28,966 bases of DNA from a virus. The stretch lies in IMG/VR virus record IMGVR_UViG_3300021962_000479, positions 1 through 28,966 of that record; one strand, written 5' to 3'. The notes below the pieces were generated by a model that was not told the DNA's origin, searched no databases, and saw only the letters and a list, made by a program, of their open reading frames with translations. Below, piece by piece: positions 8,283 to 17,331 of the stretch. The stretch's first letter is position 1. The number at the start of each line of letters is the position of its first letter. Position numbers and translations under genes: made by a program.

Positions 8283-10498
8283 TGTCAAATCAATTTAGAT
8301 TTAATATAAGCGAACCTTTTAAGAGTGGTATTGACTTTTTTGGTCTCCCTACAAATATAGTAGAAGCACAGGCATCATTATCAGCAGAATCTAATGTAAC
8401 AGTATCTGCTATAGAGATTGCATTCGCATCATCTGCAAATTCAGTAGAAAGTAATGTTACTGCATCTGCTATTGAAATATTGTATGCAACAACTTCTATT
8501 GCAATTGACGGTGCAACAGTTGTTGTTTCTTTGGAAGAAGCATTAGCAAGATCCAATATAGCAATAACTTCCAATGCTCAAATTTCTGCTTATGAAATAC
8601 AATATGCTTCATCTCAAGTAAATATTGATAGTTCTCTGACTGTTACTGCTCTTGAGATTAATTTTGCCAACTCAAGCATATCTATAGATTCTAATGTTTC
8701 AACCTCAACGTCTAAAGACGCATATGCAACATCAAACCCAAGCGGAAATTCAAATACATCAGTTTCTGCTATGGAAATATTGTACGCCCTGTCTTCAGTA
8801 GCGATAGATGGTGCTGTTGTAACAGTTTCTCTTGAAGAGGCTCTGGCTAGATCAAATATTTCTATTGATTCTAATGTCCAAGCAACTGCTTATGAAATCT
8901 TGCATGCTTCATCAACAGTGGCAATAACTTCAAATGTTGATACAACAGCACTAGAGATTTTGTTTGCCAATATTAGTATTGAAAGTGATACTAAGTTTAG
9001 CGTTAGAGGCACGGAGATATTGTTTGCAAATATCAACATTTCTCCTTCTGCTTCTGTATCAACTTCTGCTATTGAAATACTCTATGCTACAACATCTATT
9101 GCAATTGATGGTGCAACAATAGTTGTTTCACTGGAAGAGCAACTCGCAAGATCAAATGTATCTATTAATACATCTGTTCAAGTTTCTGCTTATGAAATTC
9201 AATATGCTTCTTCTTCTATATTAATTGACGGTGCGACAGTAACAGTTGCTCAAGAAACACTGTTTGCTTCTATAAGTATATCGATTGAATCAAGTGTTTC
9301 ATCTAATTCAATGAAAGATGCATATGCTAATACATCTATTAGTGGAGATGTTTCTGCTTCCATCTTCGCTAGAGAAATTGTATTCTCTTCTTCTTCTATT
9401 GCAATTGATGGAGCAACTGTTACTGTTGCATTTGAAATATTGTTTAATTCAACATCAATATCGATAACATCAGATGTGCAATCTAGTGCTTACAAAATTG
9501 CATATGCAAGTGCAAATCTTGATTGTGATGGAGCAACGGTTACTCTTGCTCAAGAAATTCAATATGCTCAAATTAGCATATCACCTTCATGTAATACAAC
9601 AACATCAGCAAGCAAGATTGCTTATGGTTCAATAGATGAAGGTGTTGGCGCACTTGGTGGTGACATAGAAGTAACCGCAATAAAGATTGCTTATTCTAAT
9701 GCTTCTTTGTCGTGTGATGGTGCAACTGTAACTGTTGCTTTGGAAGAGGTGTATGCAAAGTGCGGTATAGCAATTTCATCCGATGTTTCTACAACAGCTT
9801 ATGAAATTCAATATTTAAGTTCATCAATTAATATCAGTTCGTCTGCCATTACTGTTGCTGGCGAAGTCCAATACGGGTCTGCGACTGCTGAATCAACGTC
9901 ATCGGTCACAACTTCTGGTACAAGAATGCAACTTGCATCTGTTGTTATCATAAGCATTTCTACGAATGTTGTTGTTGGAAAAGAAATTCTTTACGCAAAA
10001 ATCTCTACTTCTGGTCTTAAAGCATCAGTTCTTACTACGGCCCTTAAATTCGCAGTCTCAGACATCGTTGATGATTCATTCTTTAAGACTTTGTACTTGC
10101 TTGATGGGAAGCCACTTACAAATCATGGAAGAAGATCCTCAACAGATGTTAATCAAGTATTTGTTGAAAATAGAAACTGGAATGCTCAAAAATCAAGATA
10201 TTACAAAAAAGTATCTACTGCTGGGAGAAGGTCTTTTAATTTAAGTTGGTCAAATGTTCCTAATGCCCGATACGATACAGTAGATTATAGATATGCCAGA
10301 GATTACATCAAGAAGTTGGCTGAAGATCCAGATGTACATACTTTGACAATTTTAAATGATAATTCAAATGGTACAACGCCATATACAGAAACAACCTATA
10401 ATGTATATATAAGAGATTATTCTGAGACTCTGGTTAGAAGAGACATATCTAATGATATATACTTATGGGAATGTAATTTATCATTGGAAGAGGCATAA
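8282..10498 (+). CDS. Repeat-built tail fibre-like protein with a C-terminal minor-tail domain
   Basis: A 738-residue protein in three parts. Residues 1-29 form a short leader. Residues about 30-591 are about 28 consecutive units of almost exactly 20 residues with a consensus like SIAIDGATVTVAxEIxYA. Residues about 598-738 are a domain homologous to the whole preceding gene product. The repeat alternates small/polar and Ile/Val residues, as beta-strand arrays do; one unit per rung of a beta-solenoid or a chain of small beta modules is plausible. Cysteines are few and no catalytic motif is visible. The C-terminal domain probably anchors the protein to the tail and the repeat projects or packs as a fibre. 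TAATG junctions join it to both neighbours; the final EEA codons supply the next ribosome-binding site. Confidence 0.75.
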   Translation: MSNQFRFNISEPFKSGIDFFGLPTNIVEAQASLSAESNVTVSAIEIAFASSANSVESNVTASAIEILYATTSIAIDGATVVVSLEEALARSNIAITSNAQISAYEIQYASSQVNIDSSLTVTALEINFANSSISIDSNVSTSTSKDAYATSNPSGNSNTSVSAMEILYALSSVAIDGAVVTVSLEEALARSNISIDSNVQATAYEILHASSTVAITSNVDTTALEILFANISIESDTKFSVRGTEILFANINISPSASVSTSAIEILYATTSIAIDGATIVVSLEEQLARSNVSINTSVQVSAYEIQYASSSILIDGATVTVAQETLFASISISIESSVSSNSMKDAYANTSISGDVSASIFAREIVFSSSSIAIDGATVTVAFEILFNSTSISITSDVQSSAYKIAYASANLDCDGATVTLAQEIQYAQISISPSCNTTTSASKIAYGSIDEGVGALGGDIEVTAIKIAYSNASLSCDGATVTVALEEVYAKCGIAISSDVSTTAYEIQYLSSSINISSSAITVAGEVQYGSATAESTSSVTTSGTRMQLASVVIISISTNVVVGKEILYAKISTSGLKASVLTTALKFAVSDIVDDSFFKTLYLLDGKPLTNHGRRSSTDVNQVFVENRNWNAQKSRYYKKVSTAGRRSFNLSWSNVPNARYDTVDYRYARDYIKKLAEDPDVHTLTILNDNSNGTTPYTETTYNVYIRDYSETLVRRDISNDIYLWECNLSLEEA
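8369..10055 (+). repeat. Tandem coding repeat: 60-bp unit nested in a 300-bp super-unit
   Basis: The 20-residue (60-bp) units keep strict register from residue 30 to about 450, with one insertion of about three residues near 452-460. Every fifth unit matches best: units with DGATV and SLEE/ALEE recur at residues about 71, 171, 271, 371 and 474, each followed by a unit ending in AYEIxYA or AYKIAYA. Super-units start near 8432, 8732, 9032, 9332 and 9632. The string TCTGCT occurs at 8465, 8765 and 9065, exactly 300 bp apart, and DNA around 8465 and 9065 is visibly near-identical, pointing to amplification of a multi-unit block. Confidence 0.88.
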
Positions 10499-13400
10499 TG
10501 CAGACTACTGGTTTATATGGAAAAACATTATCAAATACATTTAATTCTGCTACTACTGCCTATGCACAAAAAGTAAAGCCTAGAGTTATTATTGATCTAC
10601 TTGATAGTAGGCATTTAGATAATCTTACGGTTACCACAAATAGTGCTCATGGTAATACTTCAAAAGGCTCATACGGATACTATTTCTCTCCTAATCAATT
10701 GGTTAATGGAGTTGAAAGACAGTCATTTACTTGGGCTGTGACGGGCGCGAAAGATAATCGCGGTCAGGTTATAAAAGCAGATGGAAACTGGCACTGCATG
10801 CCATCTTCAATTGATAGAGGCTATGAGTTTGGATGGTCTTCTGCATCAATAAGCAATGCTAATACTCATGCAACATATTCATCTGAGTACGGATTTGCTA
10901 CAGATCCATATGTAGAAATTCAATTCACACAGAGAAAAGTAAATAAGATAAGAATAATCACATCTGAATTTAGCGGTCAAATTGGTCATTATACAGTTGT
11001 TGCTTATAACCAAACGTATTCAGCTGTTCTAAATGAGGTTGGCTACATCCAGCCAGGAACTTATTATCAAGATCACTGGATTTCACCAGCGGTAGTATCA
11101 CAAGATATTTATAGAATTCGTGTGACTATTCATACAACTAAAAATAAGCAAGACTATGCGAGAATCCAAGAAATTTGCCCCATCTATGAATATGATATAA
11201 CAAATTATGTTATTGATTCAAGTCTTGATAGAGTTAGGGATATTCATGAATCAAGTTTGCCAATTGCTGGAAGCGGTTCTTCGACTTTATCAATAAATTT
11301 TGATAATACAGAGAAAGATTTTAATTTATTTAATTCAAATTCAACATTTGGTAAATATATGAAAAAAGATTTAAAAATTCATGTATATTACGGCTGGAGA
11401 ATAAAAAAGACCGAAGATATATTATCTAACACAATATTAAAGGCAAATATAAATTCAAGCGCAGGAACTATAACTGTAGATGATACTAATATATTCCCAG
11501 ACGGTGGAGCAAATAATTATTACACTATATTTATTGATAAAGATACTCAGTCAGAAGAAATTGTATTAATTAGTCAAAAAACAGATGACAAAAATCTTCA
11601 AGTATCACAAAGAGGTTATGGAGGCACTACAGCAAAAAGTCATACAACAGGAGCAACTGTTACTTTTGATCCATATGAATATGTATTCTTTGGGACATTT
11701 TATGTAGACGAATGGTCTGCTACCTCATCTTCAATGACAGCCAGCGTATCTGCTGCTGACTGGACTAAATTTATGAATGAGAAAACCATTGAGAATGGTT
11801 TCTTCATGCAAAATGTTACTGTTGGAAAAGCAGTTGAAAATTTGTTGATGGAAACAAACTTTCCAAAAGCTGATTATAAATATCTTAAGAAATTTGAGGA
11901 TGGTGCTAAATTAAATAACGCAATTCTTCACATGGCTTTCAATGAACCAACTGTTGATAGAAGTGGAAATAATATCGTCCCGTCTACTGGACTTAGAGCA
12001 AGATTTTGGGCAATGCCTGAAAATAATTATGCTGGGGTAAAAGATATCTTAGCAGATGCAATAGATAAGCAATTATCACCGTTAGATCTTGCGCAGGGTT
12101 TAAAACCTTTTGTGTCACCTACATATAATGCTCTTACAAAAGATATATCAACAGCTGGATATTCAGTTGATATATCTAATTATTCTTTCACAGTAGGTAG
12201 TGATACTTATACTGAATACTTTAATGGTGTATTTGATGGATACTATATTCCAAAAGATGGCGGAACACAAGAAATAGTTATATATATTAAATTTGGCGGT
12301 GTAAGGGTTTATTTAGATGATACATTGATAATAGATGAATGGTTAATGCACCCTACTTCTGGCGGTTCTTTAACAAGAATCGGTTCTTCTGATTATTTAG
12401 GCTATGATTTAAATCTTGATGCTGGTGTCCCATATAAAATAAGAATTGAATTCTTTCATTCCTACGGTTCTTCTGGCAATGATCTCTTTAGTATTGAATT
12501 AGCAAAATCAGTAAATGGTGCAGCAGATGAAACAATACTGGATACAGAGTGTACAACAATTGTTGCGTTTGATTCGATAGGATCAAGAAATGCTGGATTT
12601 GCATCTGGAGTTAAAAATAGAAATCACCATAGAAATAATGGTATATATATAAATACCCCAGTGCTGGGATCGCCTACTGGTTTAGTATCAGATCCTAATA
12701 ATAAAAGCGTTTCTTTGCAGAATAATTCTTATATAAGAATACCTAATGATATCTCTTGGAGACTGGCTAATACATCTTCTGCTAACTATACAAATGAATT
12801 TACTATAGAAGCATATGTCAAATTTAATAATGGAGTATTTGCTTCTGATGGTGAATATATAAGTTGTTTATCTTTGACAAGTGGTTTTGCATTATATGCA
12901 AATTCTTCTGGTCATGGATTTAAATTAAATGTTTCATCATATACTGCTAATATTTTTACAAATACAGCACTTTCAACAACTGAATTCACACATATTGTTG
13001 CTACAAACAAAGATGGAAATATTAAATACTATGTGAATGGCGAACTTAAAGCATCAGACAATGCAGGTTCTGGTAAAACGAACTGGTTATCCGATATTAC
13101 AATTGGAGGGAAAGGGGCAAGTTTCGTTAATGGATCTGGAGAGAGTCCACCTGCAACATTCACTCCATTTATTATTGATGAATTTGCTATATACAATAGG
13201 GAACTTACAGAAGAACAAATTAAAACTAGATATACTGAAACACAGATGCAACCAATAACAGTTTTCCCATTTCTTTATGGAAATAACGAAACTGTTAAAA
13301 ATATTGCTGACACAATTACGTTGGCTGACTTTGGTAGACTTTTTATAGACGAACAAAACTATGCTAAATATGAGCACTTCTATAGATTCTTTGAAACTTC

Positions 13401-14376
13401 AATTGATCAACATGCAAATGTTCAAGCATCAATAAGTGGTGACAGTAATATTATATCTGCCGATTACGCAGTCCAATTGCAAACAAATAAGGTTACTGTA
13501 AAAGTTGCTGGCTTAGCCTCAGTTGTAAATGGAACGCAATCTCTGTGGAGAGCAAATGATCCTACAATTCTTACAGTTGTAGAACTTATACAAAATATGT
13601 CAAACTCTCAGACATCAATGTATGTTGCTTCGACGGATGAACCGCCTTTCCCAAAGACTGGTTATCTTAAGATTGATAATGAAATAATTAAATATAACGA
13701 TAAGAATTCAAACCAGTTTCTGTCCTTGGAAAGAGGTCAATTTGCAACAACTCCTGCTACCCATACTGCTAACACTAAAGTAAGAGAAGTAAGATACTTC
13801 GATGTGCAGTTTGATAAAGCTCCTGCTTATAACATAAAGTCTCCATTTATTACTGGAATTTTGTTTGAAGATCCAGCACAAATTGAAATACATAAGGCTG
13901 AATTTGGAGCATATGGTGGTGAACTTATAATTGCTGCTTCAAACAATATTGCTTCTGGTGAATATGTATTTGCGGAAGGAACAAACCCTCTGACAAATAA
14001 GGTTGCATTCACTTCTATTGCTGGAATACCTGTCGTAACAACGGAGCAGAATGATCAGGTAAAAGAGCAAAAAGCGGCACTAGATGTGAATATAAGAAGA
14101 TACGGATTGAAGGATCTGGTCATTGAAAATCCATACATTGTTGATGCTGTTCATGCTCAGAAAATAGCAGATTTTATTATTTCTAAAATGGCAGAACCCG
14201 TGCCTATTTTGAATGTTCAAACAATGGCTCTACCTAAAATTCAACTGGGGGATAGAATAAGAATATCTTCATTGTCTTCTTTTGATATAATAAATGCAGA
14301 CTATTGGGTTGTGTCTCACTCTCTTGGATTCGGTGACACATTGACACACACCCTTACTTTAAGGAAGGTTGTTTAA
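10498..14376 (+). CDS. Large tail hub / tip protein with PA14-like and LamG-like modules
   Basis: A 1292-residue multidomain protein. Residues about 1-230 are a beta-rich module. Residues about 230-460 and about 1100-1292 look like the split hub of tail-tip proteins, the end (IQLGDRIRISSLSS, then YWVVSHSLGF) being typical of Tal/gp27-type hub domains. Inserted between are a PA14-like module (about 497-680, with ARFW, EYFNGVFDGYYIP and VRVYLDDTLIIDEW) and a LamG/concanavalin-like module (about 720-912, with FTIEAYVKF, YVNGEL and IIDEFAIYNREL). Both module families commonly bind carbohydrate. Two copies of a short motif ending in RG-x(6-8)-H (about 341-390 and 1055-1095) flank the insert. It likely sits at the tail tip and contacts host glycans. 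TAATG junctions on both sides. Confidence 0.75.
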   Translation: MQTTGLYGKTLSNTFNSATTAYAQKVKPRVIIDLLDSRHLDNLTVTTNSAHGNTSKGSYGYYFSPNQLVNGVERQSFTWAVTGAKDNRGQVIKADGNWHCMPSSIDRGYEFGWSSASISNANTHATYSSEYGFATDPYVEIQFTQRKVNKIRIITSEFSGQIGHYTVVAYNQTYSAVLNEVGYIQPGTYYQDHWISPAVVSQDIYRIRVTIHTTKNKQDYARIQEICPIYEYDITNYVIDSSLDRVRDIHESSLPIAGSGSSTLSINFDNTEKDFNLFNSNSTFGKYMKKDLKIHVYYGWRIKKTEDILSNTILKANINSSAGTITVDDTNIFPDGGANNYYTIFIDKDTQSEEIVLISQKTDDKNLQVSQRGYGGTTAKSHTTGATVTFDPYEYVFFGTFYVDEWSATSSSMTASVSAADWTKFMNEKTIENGFFMQNVTVGKAVENLLMETNFPKADYKYLKKFEDGAKLNNAILHMAFNEPTVDRSGNNIVPSTGLRARFWAMPENNYAGVKDILADAIDKQLSPLDLAQGLKPFVSPTYNALTKDISTAGYSVDISNYSFTVGSDTYTEYFNGVFDGYYIPKDGGTQEIVIYIKFGGVRVYLDDTLIIDEWLMHPTSGGSLTRIGSSDYLGYDLNLDAGVPYKIRIEFFHSYGSSGNDLFSIELAKSVNGAADETILDTECTTIVAFDSIGSRNAGFASGVKNRNHHRNNGIYINTPVLGSPTGLVSDPNNKSVSLQNNSYIRIPNDISWRLANTSSANYTNEFTIEAYVKFNNGVFASDGEYISCLSLTSGFALYANSSGHGFKLNVSSYTANIFTNTALSTTEFTHIVATNKDGNIKYYVNGELKASDNAGSGKTNWLSDITIGGKGASFVNGSGESPPATFTPFIIDEFAIYNRELTEEQIKTRYTETQMQPITVFPFLYGNNETVKNIADTITLADFGRLFIDEQNYAKYEHFYRFFETSIDQHANVQASISGDSNIISADYAVQLQTNKVTVKVAGLASVVNGTQSLWRANDPTILTVVELIQNMSNSQTSMYVASTDEPPFPKTGYLKIDNEIIKYNDKNSNQFLSLERGQFATTPATHTANTKVREVRYFDVQFDKAPAYNIKSPFITGILFEDPAQIEIHKAEFGAYGGELIIAASNNIASGEYVFAEGTNPLTNKVAFTSIAGIPVVTTEQNDQVKEQKAALDVNIRRYGLKDLVIENPYIVDAVHAQKIADFIISKMAEPVPILNVQTMALPKIQLGDRIRISSLSSFDIINADYWVVSHSLGFGDTLTHTLTLRKVV

Positions 14377-16169
14377 TGGCTAGAAGTAGATCTTCAATAA
14401 CAACTGGTACAACAGAAAATAATATTTATTTCTATCCAGCAGGAGGTCACTCTCACGATGGCCAAAATTCATCATTAATTGATGCAACAAAGTATTCTGT
14501 ATATGATTTTAATTTTGGGTATATAAGTGATAATCCTGTCAGAAGACAGTTTCAAATAAATAGTTTTGAATCTCTTAAACAAGTAATTAGAGATACAGTT
14601 ACAGATTCTGTTTTAGCACCAGCTGGTATTGTTCTCCAGCCTAATACTTTAAATGGAGCAACAATAATTGCTAGAACTATAGAAGCAACACAAATTGTTG
14701 CCAATAGCATAACAGCAAATGAACTTGTATCCAATATTATTCTTGTCAATAATACAATAAGAAGTTCTAACTATTCCGCTGGTTCTAATGGGTGGATTAT
14801 TACTAATACAGGAACTGCTGAATTTAATAATGTTACAGTAAGAGGCACAATAATATCTTCTAACGGTACAATTGGTGGATTCACTCTTTCATCTAATACA
14901 TTAAATGCTGGATCTGGCTCTGACCAGATAACAATTTCTACTGGTACCTATAATGCTAATTCAAACCCAGATGAAATAGTTATAGGTATTGGTGGACCAT
15001 TGTCAAATGGCTATTCTTTACCTTTTGCTGTTAATTCAAGCGGTGTCTTATCTGTCGTCGCAGCAACAGTCGGACCTCTTCAATTAGATGCAACTGGTTT
15101 TACAAGTGAATATGCTAATGCTACTAATTATTTTAAATTACAAAACTTTGGTGATCTTTTAATAAGATCTAATCCATCAGTTGGTGTTCATACTAACCTA
15201 TATCACCAAACACAAGTTGTTGGCGAATATGTTCTTATTCAAAGAACAAATAGTTCTTGGACTCCTTCTAATAGTGAAGTTTTTATTGGTTATTATGATA
15301 ATACTAATAATCCACAAATATATTTAGCCAATAGTACTGGAACAATTAATTTCCAAGCATATGCTAACGGTACTGTAAATGGAACAAGTATAAATTTTGG
15401 TTCATCTACACGGCAGATGATAAATCTTTGGTCAACATCTTATGGTATAGGTATTCAAAATTCAACACAATACTTTAGATCTGGAGCAAGATTTTCTTGG
15501 TATACAGGTGGTTCTCATAGTGACACTGAAAATGATCCAGGTTCTGGTGGCACCAGATTGTTAACTCTTACAAGTGGTTCCTTAAGACTCTACAGTGGAC
15601 AATTTGAATATTTTGATGGTTCCTATGTTAGAAGTAGATTAAATTTTAATTCGTTACTGTTTTTTTCGGTAACTGGAGCTCAAAAATCAGAATATGCTGT
15701 TGGTGGTTTTTATGTCGATTCTGGTTATGTTGTTGGTAACTTCTCTGTTGGAGGTACAAAAAGTTTTAGAATACAACATCCTTTATATGAAAACAAAATG
15801 CTTGTCCATGCTTCACTGGAAGGTCCAACAGCAGATGTTTTCTATAAAGGACAATCAAAATTAATAAATGGTGAAATAGAAATAATACTTCCAGAATATT
15901 TTGAAAGTCTTACAGACGAAAATCAAAGAATTGTTATGATTACGCCAATAGTAAATGACGCATCTCAGACGTTCATAGCGTTAGGTGTTAGTAAAATACA
16001 GAATGGAAAATTTAAAGTTTACAGTCAAGAAAATTCAATTAATCAAAATCAAGAATTTTATTGGATAGTTCAGGCTACAAGAAAAGATGTAGAAATGGAA
16101 GTCGAACCGTATAAAAATACTTATGATTTAAGAGCTTCTAATGTTGAAAATACTAACAATGGAGTATAA
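14376..16169 (+). CDS. Tail fibre / tip protein
   Basis: A 597-residue protein with AAGGAAGG upstream and a TAATG junction. The N-terminal part carries GGHSHDGQNSSLID, a motif seen in phage tail proteins, then isoleucine-rich repeats (ATIIARTIEATQIVANSITANEL) and VTVRGTIISSNGTIGGFTL, typical of the trimeric shaft of central tail fibres. The middle (about 200-450) is Asn/Ser/Gly-rich and beta-strand-like. The C-terminal part (SFRIQHPLYENKMLVHASLEGP, split here into SFRIQHPL and LVHASLEGP) matches a terminal module common in marine and cyanophage fibres and often found next to intramolecular chaperone domains. No S74 peptidase motif is visible. Likely function is host recognition. Confidence 0.75.
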   Translation: MARSRSSITTGTTENNIYFYPAGGHSHDGQNSSLIDATKYSVYDFNFGYISDNPVRRQFQINSFESLKQVIRDTVTDSVLAPAGIVLQPNTLNGATIIARTIEATQIVANSITANELVSNIILVNNTIRSSNYSAGSNGWIITNTGTAEFNNVTVRGTIISSNGTIGGFTLSSNTLNAGSGSDQITISTGTYNANSNPDEIVIGIGGPLSNGYSLPFAVNSSGVLSVVAATVGPLQLDATGFTSEYANATNYFKLQNFGDLLIRSNPSVGVHTNLYHQTQVVGEYVLIQRTNSSWTPSNSEVFIGYYDNTNNPQIYLANSTGTINFQAYANGTVNGTSINFGSSTRQMINLWSTSYGIGIQNSTQYFRSGARFSWYTGGSHSDTENDPGSGGTRLLTLTSGSLRLYSGQFEYFDGSYVRSRLNFNSLLFFSVTGAQKSEYAVGGFYVDSGYVVGNFSVGGTKSFRIQHPLYENKMLVHASLEGPTADVFYKGQSKLINGEIEIILPEYFESLTDENQRIVMITPIVNDASQTFIALGVSKIQNGKFKVYSQENSINQNQEFYWIVQATRKDVEMEVEPYKNTYDLRASNVENTNNGV

Positions 16170-16178
16170 TAGATAGAT

Positions 16179-16841
16179 ATGGCTTATGAAAACTACACCC
16201 CAGTAAGTTGGACAGATGGGACACCTATTACTGGTGACCGTCTCCAGCAAATGACTACAAATATTGAGCAAGTTAAAGATGCTACTGATGACAACCCAAA
16301 GGGTCTCATCAAGATAAAAACAATTACATCCAACTCAGCAGATTATAGTGATTTTTCAGAGAGAGAAGTTATCTCTTTAAAAGATGAATCTGGAACTGGT
16401 GGTGCTGATAATAGAGTAAGTGTTGATGTAAATAGATATTATAGAATTACTTTGAATTTCTCTGGTATTGCAATTAAAGAACCTGGAAATGAGGATTCAA
16501 CATTTAATCTTAAAATTTGCTCTGGTACATTTGGTGGTGCTAATTCAACATTAGCAACATATAAAATTACCATTCCGCCATATACATATTTAAATTCAGC
16601 AAGCAATGCTACTCCAGTTATTGCTGATCATACTATCAAACAGTCGGCTTTTTATACAAGAGTTGGATCTGGCATGTATTCTGTTGTTGAAGTAACATCG
16701 ACAGCGATTTCTAATGGTGAGTATTTTGTCTCTATTGGGAGAACTCAAGGTGCTTCAAACAATAGCCCTACAGCTTACTTTATTCAAGCTGCTGATGCTA
16801 AGTGCCAATTATATATTGAGGATATAGGCGGGGCTGTATAG
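16179..16841 (+). CDS. Minor tail / receptor-binding protein candidate
   Basis: A 220-residue protein. The first 40 residues (WTDGTPITGDRLQQMTTNIE) match the pattern W-x-DG-x-PIT-x(2)-x-L-x(2)-M-x(2)-I found at the start of many tail-tip or upper-baseplate proteins in phages of Gram-positive hosts, where it forms a short attachment helix. The rest (about 45-220) is beta-rich with Thr/Ser/Asn and would suit a receptor-binding head. No catalytic motif is seen. The closest ribosome-binding sequence is GGAG (16161-16164), 14 bases upstream and so weak; translation may be coupled to the previous gene. It is the last structural gene seen. Confidence 0.6.
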   Translation: MAYENYTPVSWTDGTPITGDRLQQMTTNIEQVKDATDDNPKGLIKIKTITSNSADYSDFSEREVISLKDESGTGGADNRVSVDVNRYYRITLNFSGIAIKEPGNEDSTFNLKICSGTFGGANSTLATYKITIPPYTYLNSASNATPVIADHTIKQSAFYTRVGSGMYSVVEVTSTAISNGEYFVSIGRTQGASNNSPTAYFIQAADAKCQLYIEDIGGAV

Positions 16842-16844
16842 TCC

Positions 16845-17276
16845 GTGAAACGCGCAACGCTTGCTTCAAAGCGTGAGGACGTAAAATGGTCTGATGCACC
16901 ACTAACTGGTGCTGATAACCCCAATTATAACGGGGGTAAATATATTGATGATAAAGGATATGTAAGAGTTCTTCGGCCAGAGCATCCAAAGAATATTCGT
17001 GGCTATGCATATGAGCATAGACTTGTTATGGAAGCTTATATTGGCAGATACTTAGAACAATGGGAAACAGTCCATCATATTAATGAGATTAAAACAGACA
17101 ATCGGATTGAGAATCTATTTCTATGTACTTTTGCAGAACATAGCGCTTTGCATAAAGAAGGTTATCGACCTAACGAAAAAACAAGAAATAAGATGAGAGA
17201 TACTGTTAAGAAAACAAAACCTCATACTGTTAAGAGAAATGCGTCTAAAAGGATTAACATTGAAAAAAGATTCTGA
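16845..17276 (+). CDS. HNH endonuclease (probably a free-standing homing endonuclease)
   Basis: A 143-residue protein with the HNH_3-type pattern: EHRLVME (His58), VHHIN (His77-His78), DNRIENL (Asn90) and EHSALHK (His99). The C-terminal 35 residues are very basic (KTRNKMRDTVKKTKPHTVKR), as in DNA-binding tails. The family makes DNA breaks or nicks, and free-standing members spread by homing. The start is GTG at 16845, three bases after the previous stop; no good ribosome-binding site is visible, and in-frame alternatives are absent nearby. It separates tail genes from the phosphoesterase and holin, a position that looks like an insertion. Confidence 0.85.
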   Translation: MKRATLASKREDVKWSDAPLTGADNPNYNGGKYIDDKGYVRVLRPEHPKNIRGYAYEHRLVMEAYIGRYLEQWETVHHINEIKTDNRIENLFLCTFAEHSALHKEGYRPNEKTRNKMRDTVKKTKPHTVKRNASKRINIEKRF

Positions 17277-17291
17277 AGAACCAGATTTCGA

Positions 17292-17328
17292 GACTCCTTG
17301 TGATAATATTGATGCCAACCAAGGAGTC
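17292..17328 (+). promoter_or_regulatory. Hairpin enclosing the phosphoesterase ribosome-binding site
   Basis: GACTCCTTG (17292-17300) is the perfect reverse complement of CAAGGAGTC (17320-17328), with a 19-base loop. The right arm contains the full ribosome-binding site AAGGAG (17321-17326) of the gene starting at 17332. In mRNA the site would be buried. The HNH stop codon ends at 17276, so a terminating ribosome would reach only to about the left arm. Confidence 0.7.
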
Positions 17329-17331
17329 CTA

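Noticed and set aside
8369-10055. CRISPR-like regular repeats
   Set aside because: The repeats are coding and contiguous, with no spacers and no conserved palindromic repeat.
17239-17331. Upstream extension of the phosphoesterase
   Set aside because: It overlaps the HNH gene, lacks a ribosome-binding site, and AAGGAG points to ATG 17332.
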